64,000 bases of DNA from Pararhodobacter aggregans (GCF_003075525.1 NZ_QDDR01000009.1:202163-266162); one strand, 5' to 3'. Positions 24,999-33,986 are shown, numbered from the stretch's first letter. Numbers and translations are program-made. Notes: a model not told the origin generated them from the letters alone.

Positions 24999-26969
24999 TT
25001 ATTCCGCCGCCATCCGCTGCCCGGCGAGCGCCACGACCGCCGCATCGCGCAGTTCCAGCGTGGCTTTCAGCGCGCCTTTGCGGCCGTCCTCGTAGGTGAC
25101 TTCCGTCTCGGTGTAGACACTGGTCGCATCGGAATAGAGCGCGGCGATCAGGTCGGCGAATTTCTCCTCGATGAAGCGGCGCTTGACCTTGCGGGTGCGG
25201 GTCATCTCGCCGTCATCGGCGTCGAGTTCCTTGTGCAGCACCAGGAAGCGGTGGATCTGGCAGCCGGACAGCATCGGGTCCTGCGCGACCGAGGCGTTGA
25301 CCTCTTCGACATGGCTCTGGATCTGGGCCAGAACTTGCGGGTGCCCGGCCAGTTCCTGATAGCTGGAATAGCCGATGTTGTTGCGCTCGGCCCAGTTGCC
25401 CACCGCCGTCAGGTCGATGTTGATGAAGGCCGTGCAGCGGTCGCGGCCCGAGCCGAAGACCACCGCCTCCAGGATGTTGGGATAGAACTTCAGCTTGTTC
25501 TCGACATACTTCGGCGCAAAGAGCCGCCCGTCGGCCATCTTGCCCACGTCCTTGGCCCGGTCGATGATCCTGAGGTGCCCGGTGCCTTCCTCGAAGAACC
25601 CGGCATCCCCGGTGGCCACCCAGCCCTCGGCATCCTTGGTGGAGGCCGTGCTTTCGGCGTTCTTGTAATATTCCACGAAAGTCCCCGGCGAGCGGTAGAA
25701 GACCTCGCCCGACTCGGCGATCCGCACCTCCACCCCGGGGCTCGGGACGCCCACGGTATCCGAGCGCACCTCGCCATCGGGCTGCTGGGTGATGAAGACC
25801 GAGGCTTCGGTCTGGCCGTAAAGCTGCTTCAGGTTGATCCCCAGCGAGCGGTAGAAATCGAAGATCTCGGGCCCGATCGCCTCTCCCGCGGTATAGGCCA
25901 CGCGGATGTTCGACAGCCCGAGCGTGTTCTTCAGCGGGCCGTAAACCAGCATCTCGCCCATGCGGTATTTCAGCCGGTCGCCGCCCGACACGGGCTTTCC
26001 GTCCAGAATGGCGCCGCCGACCTTGCGGGCATGGGCCATGTAACGGTCAAAGAGGCGCTTTTTCGCCGGGCTCGCATCCTCCATGCGGATCATGACCTGC
26101 GTCAGCATCGTCTCGAACACGCGAGGGGGCGCGAAGAAATAGGTCGGCCCGATCTCGCGCAGGTCCGACATCATGGTCGTCGCATTTTCCGGGCAGTTGA
26201 CGCAGAACCCGGCCCAATAGGCCTGCCCCATCGAAAAGATGAAATCGCCAACCCAGGCCATCGGCAGATAGGCCAGGATCTCGTCCTTGAACCCCAGCTT
26301 GTCGAAGCTGCAGGACGCCTTGGCCGTCTCGATGATGTTGCGGTTGGACAGCACCACGCCCTTGGGCTTGCCGGTGGTGCCCGAGGTATAGAGCATCACG
26401 CAGGTCGTGTCGTAATCCTGCTCGGCCAGACGCCGCGCCAGTTCCGGCGCCAGCCGCGTCTCGGCCGCGCGCCCCTCGGACTGGACATCCATCAGCCAGT
26501 TCATCTGCGCGTGGTCGTATTTGCGCATGCCGCGGCGGTCGAGGTAGAGGATCTGCTCGATCCCCGAGACGCTTTCCTGCACCTCGATCACCTTGTCGAC
26601 CTGCTCCTGATCGCCGCAGATGGCAAAGCGCGCGCCGCAATGGTCGAGGACATAGGCCATCTCCTCGGTCACCGCGTCCTGATAGAGCGGAACCGGGATC
26701 GCCCCCACCGATTGCGCGGCCACCATCGACCAGTAAAGCGCCGGACGGTTGCGGCCGATGATCGCGACGTGATCGCCCCGCGCCATGCCCAGGGCCAGAA
26801 AGCCCAGCGCCATGGCCCGGACTTCATCGGCCACCTGCGCCCAGGTCCAGGCCTGCCAGATGCCGAATTCCTTCTCGCGATAGGCGGTCAGGCGGGCGTA
26901 TTGACTGGCATTGCGGGCCAGCAGCGCGGGCACGGAATGCAGCGCGGCCTCGGGTGCGGTCGTGGTCAC
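24999..26969 (-). CDS. Long-chain-type acyl-CoA synthetase (AMP-forming)
   Basis: 656 residues of the ANL superfamily. It adenylates a carboxylic acid and transfers it to CoA. Motifs seen are the P-loop YTSGTTGKPKGV near 194, YGQTEASVF, WVATGDAGFFEEG and RRFIEEKFADL. A GTG at 26969 with GGGGAGGAG in front is the start; the frame upstream is an unrelated continuation. It is the first gene of the liv-type operon, with a PaaK-like ligase at the other end, so the importer is flanked by two CoA ligases. Confidence 0.88.
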   Translation of the reverse strand: MTTTAPEAALHSVPALLARNASQYARLTAYREKEFGIWQAWTWAQVADEVRAMALGFLALGMARGDHVAIIGRNRPALYWSMVAAQSVGAIPVPLYQDAVTEEMAYVLDHCGARFAICGDQEQVDKVIEVQESVSGIEQILYLDRRGMRKYDHAQMNWLMDVQSEGRAAETRLAPELARRLAEQDYDTTCVMLYTSGTTGKPKGVVLSNRNIIETAKASCSFDKLGFKDEILAYLPMAWVGDFIFSMGQAYWAGFCVNCPENATTMMSDLREIGPTYFFAPPRVFETMLTQVMIRMEDASPAKKRLFDRYMAHARKVGGAILDGKPVSGGDRLKYRMGEMLVYGPLKNTLGLSNIRVAYTAGEAIGPEIFDFYRSLGINLKQLYGQTEASVFITQQPDGEVRSDTVGVPSPGVEVRIAESGEVFYRSPGTFVEYYKNAESTASTKDAEGWVATGDAGFFEEGTGHLRIIDRAKDVGKMADGRLFAPKYVENKLKFYPNILEAVVFGSGRDRCTAFINIDLTAVGNWAERNNIGYSSYQELAGHPQVLAQIQSHVEEVNASVAQDPMLSGCQIHRFLVLHKELDADDGEMTRTRKVKRRFIEEKFADLIAALYSDATSVYTETEVTYEDGRKGALKATLELRDAAVVALAGQRMAAE

Positions 26970-27046
26970 CTGTCGTTCTCCTCCCCTGGCGCTGGTCCCG
27001 GCCTCCCCGCCGGTCCTGCGCGACGCCCGATTGGTGGCGGGCGAGT

Positions 27047-27100
27047 ATTGCCGCAGTTTGTCGCAATCCTTACGAATTGTTACGCCGGTTGTTACGCCGG
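27047..27100 (-). promoter_or_regulatory. Palindrome and 12-base tandem repeat upstream of the synthetase-liv operon
   Basis: TTGTTACGCCGG occurs twice with no gap (27077-27088 and 27089-27100). Next to it ATTGC and GCAAT (27047-27051 and 27063-27067) are perfect arms around 11 bases. Both lie 78-131 bases before the synthetase GTG. A regulator site for the operon is likely, but no regulator gene is adjacent and I find no convincing -10. Confidence 0.4.
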
Positions 27101-27234
27101 TGGGCGGCCCCCCTCGGCGCGAGCCGCCCCGCAGTTGGCGCCAGACTCGGCGTCGCCAAGGCCACGCACGCCAGACCCGGCACGCCCGGCGGCAGGGCGG
27201 CCGGGCAGGTCGGCAGATAGGGCAGGTCGGACAT
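27070..27234 (-). CDS. Possible small ORF upstream of the synthetase-liv operon (54 aa)
   Basis: ATG at 27234 follows a strong GGAGG, and the first half has good codon bias (MSDLPYLPTCPAALPPGVPG). The product is Pro/Ala-rich with two Cys and ends with RRNNRRNNS, where each RRNN is one 12-base tandem unit. I recognise no family. It may be a leader peptide, a small protein, or chance. The remaining bases of this 402-base gap (26970-27371) hold nothing else that I can name. Confidence 0.3.
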   Translation of the reverse strand: MSDLPYLPTCPAALPPGVPGLACVALATPSLAPTAGRLAPRGAAHRRNNRRNNS

Positions 27235-27371
27235 GGCGGCCTCCGTTCGGTCCGGGCCATCCTGCGGCGGGGGACATGGCTGGGCAAGCCCTTGCCGCAC
27301 CCGGATCCCCGCCCCGGCTTATCCCCAGATTCTGCGTTGCAGCGGACTGGACCTGGGCCTAACCCCGTCGC

Positions 27372-28346
27372 ATGATCCTGCCCATGACGCCCCCCGACGC
27401 CGCCGATTCCCGCCGCAACCAGCGGCTCAACCTCTCCGCGGGGATCGCCTCGGTGACGGTGGCGGTGACGCTGGTGGCGCTGAAGCTCTGGGCGATGATC
27501 GCGACCGGGGCGCTGTCGATCGCCGCTTCGCTCGCCGACAACGCGCTCGATGTCATGACCTCGGTCGGCGCGCTGGCCGCCATCGCCTATGCCGCAAGGC
27601 CCGCCGACGACGATCACACCTTCGGCCATAGCTCGGCCGAGGATCTGGCCGCGCTCCTGCAATCGGCACTGGTGCTGCTGTCCTCGACGATGATCGCCGT
27701 GGTGGCGCTGCGCCGCCTCTTCGCCAGCGATGCCTCGCCGGTTCAGGCCGAGGGCGCGGGCATCGCCGTGATGGTCGTGGCCATGGTGCTGACCGGCGGG
27801 CTCGTCCTCTGGCAGCGCCATGTGGCCCGGGTCACCGGCAACCGCGTCGTCGCTGCCGATTCGCTGCATTATCTCGGCGACCTGCTGCCCACCGGCGGGG
27901 TGCTGATCGCGCTCGGCAGCTCGGCGCTCTGGGGGCTGGCCCGGATCGATTCGCTGATCGCGCTGCTGGCGGCGGCCTGGCTGGCGCGCAGCGGCCTCGC
28001 CATCGGCCGCGGCGCCTGGGACGCGCTGATGGACCATGCCGCGCCCCCCGAGGTGCTGCGCCGGATCGAGGTCATCGTCAACGACTGGCCGGGCCTTGCC
28101 GGCCATCACGAGGTCAAGACCCGCATGGCCGGCAGCCGGACCTTCATCTCGATGCATGTGGAACTGGACGGCCGCCAGACGCTGAACGCCGCCCATGCGG
28201 TGGCCGATGCGCTGGAACACGCGCTGGAACAGGCGATCCCCGGCGCCGAGGTGATCATCCACCTTGACCCGGTCGGCCCCGGCTCGGGCCGCATCGCCCG
28301 CGGCCATGAACCCGTGCCGATCGACGGCGCGTCCAGCAGCGGTTGA
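27372..28346 (+). CDS. Cation diffusion facilitator (FieF-like) transporter
   Basis: 324 residues with six N-terminal membrane helices and a cytoplasmic C-terminal domain. Metal sites of the family are visible: SLADNALDV in helix 2, HTFGHSSAEDLAAL in the 2-3 loop, and ADSLHYLGDLLPTGG in helix 5 with the His and Asp of the transport site. The C-terminal part (HHEVKTRMAGSRTFISMHVELD) is the usual dimerisation fold. It exports Zn, Fe or Mn against protons; the metal cannot be assigned. An alternative ATG at 27384 is possible. Confidence 0.92.
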   Translation: MILPMTPPDAADSRRNQRLNLSAGIASVTVAVTLVALKLWAMIATGALSIAASLADNALDVMTSVGALAAIAYAARPADDDHTFGHSSAEDLAALLQSALVLLSSTMIAVVALRRLFASDASPVQAEGAGIAVMVVAMVLTGGLVLWQRHVARVTGNRVVAADSLHYLGDLLPTGGVLIALGSSALWGLARIDSLIALLAAAWLARSGLAIGRGAWDALMDHAAPPEVLRRIEVIVNDWPGLAGHHEVKTRMAGSRTFISMHVELDGRQTLNAAHAVADALEHALEQAIPGAEVIIHLDPVGPGSGRIARGHEPVPIDGASSSG

Positions 28347-28445
28347 ACCCGCCTTCGCGTCAGCTTTTCTGGTGGCGCAAGGCGGCGGGAGGCACGCTCC
28401 CACCCGCCCACCCCGCGCGCCTCCCGCCGCGGAGAGGTCAGCGCG

Positions 28446-28690
28446 CGTGGAAACCCCGGGGGGCCAGCCCCCCGGACCCCCCGGGATATTTAGAGAACAA
28501 AGAGGGGCATTAGGGGTTTCTTAACCCTCATCTTCGTTCTGGAAATATCCTCGGGGGGTGAATTGGCCTTCAGGCCAAGAGGGGGGCAGAAGGCCCCCCT
28601 GCTTCGGCGCCGCGGAACGCGGCGCCGCTGGTCGCCCGAGGCGCTCGTGCCGAAGGCGCGGGCAACGAGGGTGAAACCCCTCCCCCGTGC
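28446..28690. repeat. GC-rich intergenic repeat element R2 (paired type A cores)
   Basis: GGATATTT (28482-28489) with GAACAAAGA (28493-28501) faces TCTTCGTTC (28531-28539) with AAATATCC (28543-28550), so a large hairpin can form between the convergent CDF and DUF1993 genes. The loop contains TTAG-N7-TTAA (28510-28524). The right flank 28551-28690 (TCGGGGGGTGAATTGGCC and onward) is a close copy of that in R3. The whole 354-base gap is occupied by this element and no gene. Confidence 0.8.
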
Positions 28691-28700
28691 CCTTGACAGG

Positions 28701-29192
28701 TCACGCCCCCATGAAATCCCGCTTGCCCAGCGCCACGCCATTGTGGCGCAGGATGTCGTAGGCGGTGGTCATGTGGAAGAAGAACTGCGGCTTGGCATAG
28801 GCTTCCAGGAAGTGCGCGCCCGGCATCCGCATCTCGCCGATCCTCAGCGTCAGCACCACCTCGCGCGTCTCCGCCCCCTCGAAATCCGCGGGGGAGAAAC
28901 CGCCGAGGTAATCCTCCGCCGCGGCCAGACGGGCGCGCAGCTCGGCGAAGCTCGTCTCGGTATCGGGGAAGCTGCGCACCTCGCGCCCGCACAGCCGGTC
29001 GGCCCCGCGGGTCGCGAAATCGGTGGTCAGCTGCACCTGCCGGGTGAAGGGCAGCATGTCGGGATAGAGCCGGAAGCCCAGCAGGGCCTCGGGCTTGATG
29101 CCCTGGGCCTCGACATGGCTTTCGGCCTTGGCCAGCACGCCCGAAAGCGCGGTCAGGAAGCGGGTGAAAACGGGGATGGAAGCGGCGTACAT
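28701..29192 (-). CDS. DUF1993 family protein
   Basis: 163 residues matching the DUF1993 pattern: SIPVFTRFLTALSGVLAKAE at the start, ARLYPDM-like FRLYPDMLPFTRQVQ, and the C-terminal PQFFFHMTTAYDILRHNGV. The fold is a DinB-like four-helix bundle; function is unknown. The ATG follows AGGAGG, a very strong site. The gene is not obviously linked to the GST gene behind it (73 bases). Confidence 0.85.
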   Translation of the reverse strand: MYAASIPVFTRFLTALSGVLAKAESHVEAQGIKPEALLGFRLYPDMLPFTRQVQLTTDFATRGADRLCGREVRSFPDTETSFAELRARLAAAEDYLGGFSPADFEGAETREVVLTLRIGEMRMPGAHFLEAYAKPQFFFHMTTAYDILRHNGVALGKRDFMGA

Positions 29193-29265
29193 GAATCCTC
29201 CTGCGCGCGTCTGATGCCAGAGATCACCCGCCGCCCCTCTCCGTCAAGCCCCGGCCGTGCCCCGC

Positions 29266-29868
29266 TCAGGCCGCCGCCACCGCCGCATCCCGTGCCAGCG
29301 TCCGCTGGATCGAGGGGCGCGCGCCGCAGCGTGCCACCCAGTCGCGGATCAGGGGCATGTCGGGGATGAAATCGGGGAACCACAGGAACGGGCTGACGCA
29401 GAGCAGATCCGCCGCCGAGAAGCGCTCGCCCAGCAGCCAGGGTCCCTTGGCCAGCGCCGCTTCCAGCTGCGCGAACATCACCGCCTTGTCGCGGATCGCC
29501 GCGTGCAGCGCCGGGTGGTCGATCTGCGCGTAATCGAGCAGCAGCACCGTCTCGATGACCCCCTGGTAATAGGCAAGCCAGGACAGATAGGCGCCGCGCC
29601 CCTTCTGCCCGGCCAGCGGTCCCATCCCGGCATCGGGGAATTTGTCGGTAAGATAGATCATGATCGCGCCCCGTTCGCGCACCTGTTCGTCGCCGTCGAC
29701 CAGATAGGGCACCTTGCCCTCGGGGTGCGGATTGGCGGGGTCGCGCCCGCCCGAGCCGTCGATCCGCGGGATCGTCACCTCGCGGATCTCAACCTCTGCA
29801 CCCAGTTCGTCGATCAGCGTCACCAGCGCCGAGGAGCGGGAATTGTACGAGTGATACAGCGTGGCCAT
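29266..29868 (-). CDS. Glutathione S-transferase family protein
   Basis: 200 residues: thioredoxin-fold N-terminal domain (LYHSYNSRSSALVTLIDELG; EGKVPYLVDGD with the cis-Pro; ERGAIMIYLTDKFP) and an all-helical C-terminal domain (GERFSAADLLCVSPF). The Ser of NSRSS is the likely catalytic position. The ATG at 29868 follows AAGGAGG; the longer upstream frame is not coding. It is divergent from the WYL-domain regulator gene, 72 bases away, which may control it. Confidence 0.88.
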   Translation of the reverse strand: MATLYHSYNSRSSALVTLIDELGAEVEIREVTIPRIDGSGGRDPANPHPEGKVPYLVDGDEQVRERGAIMIYLTDKFPDAGMGPLAGQKGRGAYLSWLAYYQGVIETVLLLDYAQIDHPALHAAIRDKAVMFAQLEAALAKGPWLLGERFSAADLLCVSPFLWFPDFIPDMPLIRDWVARCGARPSIQRTLARDAAVAAA

Positions 29869-29940
29869 GAGAACCTCCTTTGGCATTGCGATGCCCGGGG
29901 TATAGGCTGGCCCCCCTGACAGATTGCGGCAGGAAGTTGC

Positions 29941-30666
29941 ATGGCCCGAACCGACCGCCTGATGCGCCTGATGGAGGCGCTGCGCCGCCTGAAACCGCCG
30001 GTCACCGCCGCGCGTCTGGCCGAGGAAACCGGCGTGTCCGAGCGTCAGCTCTACCGCGACATCGCCACCTTGCGGGCGGGCGGTGCGCTGATCGACGGCG
30101 CCTCGGGCCTGGGCTACACGCTGACCGAGGACCCGGCCCTGCCGCCGCAAAGCTTCTCGCGGCTGGAGATCGAGGCGCTGGTGCTGGCGCTCGGCGCGCT
30201 CGACCAGATGGGCGACCCGGCGCTGGCCAAGGCCGGGCGCAACGCCGTCGCCCGCATCGCCGCCACGCTGCCCGACCGACAGGCGCGGCAGGCGATGCAT
30301 CCGGTGCTGCACGCCTGGTATCCGCCGGGCGAGCGACCGCCCGTCACCGTCGATCTGGGGCTGCTGCGGCAGGCTTGCTGGGACGAAACCTCGCTGGTGA
30401 TCCGCTACCGCGACCTGCAGGAGCGGGTCAGCGAGCGGCCGGTCTGGCCGCTGTCGCTGTCCTATTCCGAACGCTCGCTGATGCTGCTGGCCTTCTGCCG
30501 CTTGCGGCAGGATTTCCGCGTGTTCCACGTCAGCCGGATCGAGCACGCCGAACCCGGCGGCGAGAGTTTCCGCCCCCGCCGGGTGTCGATGCTGCGCGAC
30601 TACCGGGCCCTGCGTCAGGCCCGCTACATGGCCGAGGTCAGGCGGCGATCAGACCCCGCCCCTTGA
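29941..30666 (+). CDS. YafY-like HTH/WYL-domain transcriptional regulator
   Basis: 241 residues with an N-terminal DeoR-type winged helix (RLMRLMEALRRLKPPVTAARLAEETGVSERQLYRDI) and a C-terminal WYL domain (SLVIRYRDLQERVSERPVWPLSL; FCRLRQDFRVFHVSRI). WYL proteins sense nucleotides or other ligands. The divergent GST gene is the nearest likely target. The 3' end overlaps the convergent M3 peptidase gene by 29 bases. Confidence 0.88.
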   Translation: MARTDRLMRLMEALRRLKPPVTAARLAEETGVSERQLYRDIATLRAGGALIDGASGLGYTLTEDPALPPQSFSRLEIEALVLALGALDQMGDPALAKAGRNAVARIAATLPDRQARQAMHPVLHAWYPPGERPPVTVDLGLLRQACWDETSLVIRYRDLQERVSERPVWPLSLSYSERSLMLLAFCRLRQDFRVFHVSRIEHAEPGGESFRPRRVSMLRDYRALRQARYMAEVRRRSDPAP

Positions 30667-32647
30667 GCAGCGCCTCGACCCCCGGCATGGCGCCGCGGAA
30701 CTTGAGGTAGAGCGCCTCGGCCTCCTCCGACCCGCCCTTGGACAGGATGAAGCTTTCCAGCTTCTTCGCCGTCTCGGGGTCGAAGGCGCTGCCCGCTTCC
30801 TCGAAGGCGGCGAAGGCGTCCGCGTCCATCACCTCGGACCACATGTAGCTGTAATAGCCCGAGGAATAGCCGTCGCCGGCAAAGACATGGGCGAAATGCG
30901 GCGTCGCGTGGCGCATGCGGATGGCGTGCGGCAGGCCGATGGATTCCAGGATCTCGGCCTGTTTCTGCATCGGATCGGCGGGCGGCGGGCCGTCGTGGAA
31001 CTCCAGATCGACAATCGCCGAGGCGAGGAATTCCACCGTCGCGAATCCCTGATCCCAGGTCGCCGCGCCCTTCAGCTTCTCGCGCAGGTCGAGCGGCATG
31101 GGCTCGCCCGTCTGCCAGTGCTTCGCGTGGGTCTCGATGACTTCCGGCACCTCCAGCCAGTGTTCGTAAAGCTGGCTGGGCAGTTCCACGAAGTCCCGCG
31201 CCACCGAGGTGCCGGAGATGAACTTGTAGCGCACATCGGTCAGCATCCCGTGCAGGGCATGGCCGAATTCGTGGAACAGCGTCCGCGCATCGTCCCAGGA
31301 CAGAAGCGCCGGGTCCCCCTTGGCGAAGTTGCAGACGTTCACAACAATGGGTCGCACCTCGCCCGCCATCGCCGATTGATCGCGGAACGTCGACATCCAG
31401 GCGCCCGAGCGTTTCGAGGGCCGGGCGAAGTAATCGCCGATGAACACCGCCATGTGCCGCCCGTCGCGGGTCACGTCCCAGGCGCGGGCGTCGGGATGAT
31501 AGAGCGGCACGTCCAGGGGCGTGAAAGTCAGGCCGAACAGCCGATGCGCCACGTCGAACGCCGCCTCGATCATCGCGTCGAGCGAGAGATAGGGCTTCAA
31601 GGCCGCCTCGTCGAAATCATGCAGCGCCTTGCGCCGCTTCTCGGCGTAGAAGCGCCAGTCCCAGGGCTCCAGCGGCCCGGCGAAGCCATCGGCATGGAGC
31701 AGTGCCTCCATCGCCGCCGCATCCTCGCCCGCCTTGGCCACGGCGGGCTCCCAGACCCGCATCAACAGGTCGCGCACCTTGTCGGGGCTGCGCGCCATCT
31801 CGGGCTCCAGCTTGAAGGCGGCGAAATTGGCATAGCCCAGCAGCGCGGCGCGCTCGTGCCTGAGCGCCAGCGTCTCGGCGGCAATCGCCCGGTTGTCGGT
31901 GGCGCCGCCGTTGGCGCCGCGCTTGCCCCAGGCCTCGTAGGCCTTTTCGCGCAGGTCGCGGCGGGTGGAATATTGCAGGAAAGGCACGATCAGCGAGCGA
32001 TTCAGGGTGATGACATGGCCCCCGAGCCCCCGCTCCGTCGCCGCAGCCCGGGCGGAATCGACGACGAAATCGGGCAGGCCGGCCAGATCTTCCAGCACCA
32101 TGAACCAGTCGCGCTCATCGGCCAGCAGGTTCTGGGTGAACTCGGTCCCCAGGCTGGCCAGCCGCGATTTCACCGCCGCCATCCGGTCGGACCCCGCCTT
32201 GTCCAGCGCCGCCCCGGCCCGGACGAACATCCGGTGATAGAGCATCAACACCCGCGCCTGTTCGGGGTCGAGGCCCAGCGCCTCGCGCCGCTGCCAGAGG
32301 TCGTCGATCCGCGCCCAGAGCGCCGCGTTCGAGGTGATCTCGCTGGAATAGGCCGAGAGCTTCGGCGCCAGATCGCGCTGCAAGGCCTCCCGCGCCGGGT
32401 TGGAATCCGACCCCGAAAGGTTGAAGAACACGCCTCCCACCTTGTCCAGAAGCGCATCGGCCTGCTCCAGCGCCTCGATCGTGTTGGCGAAACTCGGCGC
32501 CTCGGAATTTTCGGCAATCGCCGCGACGGAAGCCCGGCCCCGGGCCAGCCCCGCCTCGAAAGCGGGCGCGAAATCCGCGTCCTTGATCGCATCGAAGGGC
32601 GGCAGGCCGAAGGGGCCGTGCCAGTCGGAGAGCAGCGGATTGGTCAT
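30638..32647 (-). CDS. M3 family metallopeptidase (oligopeptidase A/Dcp-like)
   Basis: 669 residues, with the zinc motif HEFGHALHGML at about 458-468 and a Glu ligand in the EFVELPSQLYEHWL segment downstream. This length and the C-terminal GYSSGYYSYMWSEVMDADAFAAFEEAG match cytoplasmic M3A peptidases that cleave short peptides, including signal-peptide remnants. No signal peptide is seen. The ATG at 32647 has CAGGAAG in front. Confidence 0.95.
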   Translation of the reverse strand: MTNPLLSDWHGPFGLPPFDAIKDADFAPAFEAGLARGRASVAAIAENSEAPSFANTIEALEQADALLDKVGGVFFNLSGSDSNPAREALQRDLAPKLSAYSSEITSNAALWARIDDLWQRREALGLDPEQARVLMLYHRMFVRAGAALDKAGSDRMAAVKSRLASLGTEFTQNLLADERDWFMVLEDLAGLPDFVVDSARAAATERGLGGHVITLNRSLIVPFLQYSTRRDLREKAYEAWGKRGANGGATDNRAIAAETLALRHERAALLGYANFAAFKLEPEMARSPDKVRDLLMRVWEPAVAKAGEDAAAMEALLHADGFAGPLEPWDWRFYAEKRRKALHDFDEAALKPYLSLDAMIEAAFDVAHRLFGLTFTPLDVPLYHPDARAWDVTRDGRHMAVFIGDYFARPSKRSGAWMSTFRDQSAMAGEVRPIVVNVCNFAKGDPALLSWDDARTLFHEFGHALHGMLTDVRYKFISGTSVARDFVELPSQLYEHWLEVPEVIETHAKHWQTGEPMPLDLREKLKGAATWDQGFATVEFLASAIVDLEFHDGPPPADPMQKQAEILESIGLPHAIRMRHATPHFAHVFAGDGYSSGYYSYMWSEVMDADAFAAFEEAGSAFDPETAKKLESFILSKGGSEEAEALYLKFRGAMPGVEALLKGRGLIAA

Positions 32648-32734
32648 CGGGGCTTCCTGTCAGAACATTTCCCCAGATATGCACCTGCCCGCACCCGGTT
32701 TCAACGCGCCCCACGCCTGCGCCGTGCCGGGGCC

Positions 32735-33010
32735 ATGCGGGGGGCCAGCCCCCCGCACCCCCCGCTCAAGGGGGTTTTCCACCCCCTTGAGAAGCCCCCG
32801 AGGATATTTTCAGAACAAAGATGAAAGTTAAGGGCGCGTTAAGCCGCCTTCTTTGTTCCTCAAATATCCTCGGGGGGTGAATTGGCCCTTGGGCCAAGAG
32901 GGGGGCAGAAAGCCCCCCTGCTTCGGCGCGGCGGCACGCCGCGCCGCTGGTCGCCCGAGGCGCCCGCGACAGCGGGCAACGAGGGCGAAACCCCTCCCCC
33001 TCTCGACAAG
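32735..33010. repeat. GC-rich intergenic repeat element R3 (paired type A cores)
   Basis: GGATATTT (32802-32809) with GAACAAAGA (32813-32821) faces TCTTTGTTC (32850-32858) with AAATATCC (32862-32869), giving about 24 paired bases in two segments around a short loop. The loop contains TTAAGGGCGCGTTAA (32828-32842), a perfect TTAA-N7-TTAA. The left flank has GGGGGC/GCCCCC hairpins; the right flank 32870-33002 matches R2, and its far end matches the reverse complement of R1. Confidence 0.85.
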
Positions 33011-33028
33011 GCGGCGGCGGGACCTTCA

Positions 33029-33334
33029 TCACCTGACCGTGATGGATGCCGGGGGGCGTGAGCCATTGTGGTGCAGCAGCGCCACCGCCGTGAACAGGGT
33101 GACCTGCAGGCGGCGGCTCTCGGTCGGCTGCGAATCTCGGGCCAGGTGTCGTCCGGTGCCCGACACGCCGATGCCGATCGGCAGCGCCACGTCGATCCCC
33201 ATCCAGGCCGTCGCCGGTCCGGGCAGCGCTTGGGCCTCCGGGATCAGCGTCGGGTAAGCGACCGTCTTAACAGGGAAAATCACCATCCTCGGGAACGGGC
33301 GCCTGCTCGTCGTCCTGCCCAGGTCCCCGGCCAT
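33029..33334 (-). CDS. Possible hypothetical protein (101 aa), low support
   Basis: A frame with G/C-rich third positions (MVIFPVKTVAYPTLIPEAQA, then TAWMGIDVALPIGIGVSGTG). I recognise no family. The ATG at 33334 has GGGGGCTGGAA in front, and a TTG-initiated extension reaches 33391. It lies in the 914-base gap (32648-33561) between the M3 peptidase and the MerR gene, beside repeat R3. It may be a decayed gene; bases 33335-33470 show nothing else. Confidence 0.3.
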   Translation of the reverse strand: MAGDLGRTTSRRPFPRMVIFPVKTVAYPTLIPEAQALPGPATAWMGIDVALPIGIGVSGTGRHLARDSQPTESRRLQVTLFTAVALLHHNGSRPPASITVR

Positions 33335-33471
33335 GTTCCAGCCCCCGGATGCCCTGATCCCGCTAATGTCCCCCGCGGTGAGTCGGGTCAAGACACCTCG
33401 CGCCCGGCCCCTGCCTGAGCCTCGCCCCCGCGACCTGACGTAAAGGTCACCTCGTGACGCAGCGTCTCGAC

Positions 33472-33485
33472 TTACGTTAACGTAA
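33472..33485. promoter_or_regulatory. LiuR-like palindrome upstream of the MerR gene
   Basis: TTACGTTAACGTAA is a perfect 14-base palindrome, 76 bases before the MerR start. From memory, binding sites of the MerR-family regulator LiuR, which controls branched-chain and fatty-acid degradation in Proteobacteria, have this TTACGT...ACGTAA form. The regulator encoded immediately downstream is the obvious ligand. Confidence 0.65.
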
Positions 33486-33561
33486 AGCTTCCTTCAATCT
33501 GCGCCAAATCGCGCTATGTGTTGCCTTGCCGGTACGTCAACCCGGCACTGCGAGGTATGGT

Positions 33562-33954
33562 ATGGACCAGGAACTTCTGACGATCCGCGAGATGTGCGAG
33601 GCCTTTGACGTGACCCCGCGCACCCTGCGGTTCTACGAATCGAAAGAGCTGATCAGCCCGATCCGCGACGGGCAGAAGCGCCTTTACACGCGCCGCGACC
33701 GGGGCCGGCTGACGCTGATCCTGCGCGGCAAGCGTTTCGGCTTCGCGCTGGAGGAAATGCGGCAGCTTCTCAACCTCTACGACCGCGGCGACCAGAAGGG
33801 CGAGCAATTGAAGCGCACCGTCGCCGCCGCGCGCGAGCGTCTGGCGCAGATGGAGCAGCAGCGCGACGAACTGACCGAGGCGATCGACGAGCTGCGCAGC
33901 CAGCTCGAGGCCGGGGCCGAGATGCTCGCGGCCTTCCGGCCCGCCGCCGAATAA
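33562..33954 (+). CDS. MerR-family regulator of acyl-CoA degradation (LiuR-like)
   Basis: 130 residues: the winged helix [28 protein letters not shown], then a wing ([26 protein letters not shown]) and a C-terminal coiled coil (85-120). No Cys is present, so it is not a metal-sensing MerR. It is directly before the acyl-CoA dehydrogenase gene and behind the palindrome at 33472. The frame is open 12 codons earlier, but the ATG at 33562, after GAGG, fits the family. It probably controls the downstream beta-oxidation genes in response to acyl-CoA. Confidence 0.87.
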   Translation: MDQELLTIREMCEAFDVTPRTLRFYESKELISPIRDGQKRLYTRRDRGRLTLILRGKRFGFALEEMRQLLNLYDRGDQKGEQLKRTVAAARERLAQMEQQRDELTEAIDELRSQLEAGAEMLAAFRPAAE

Positions 33955-33986
33955 CCGTTATCCTATCCGTTTCAGGGAGAGACCCG

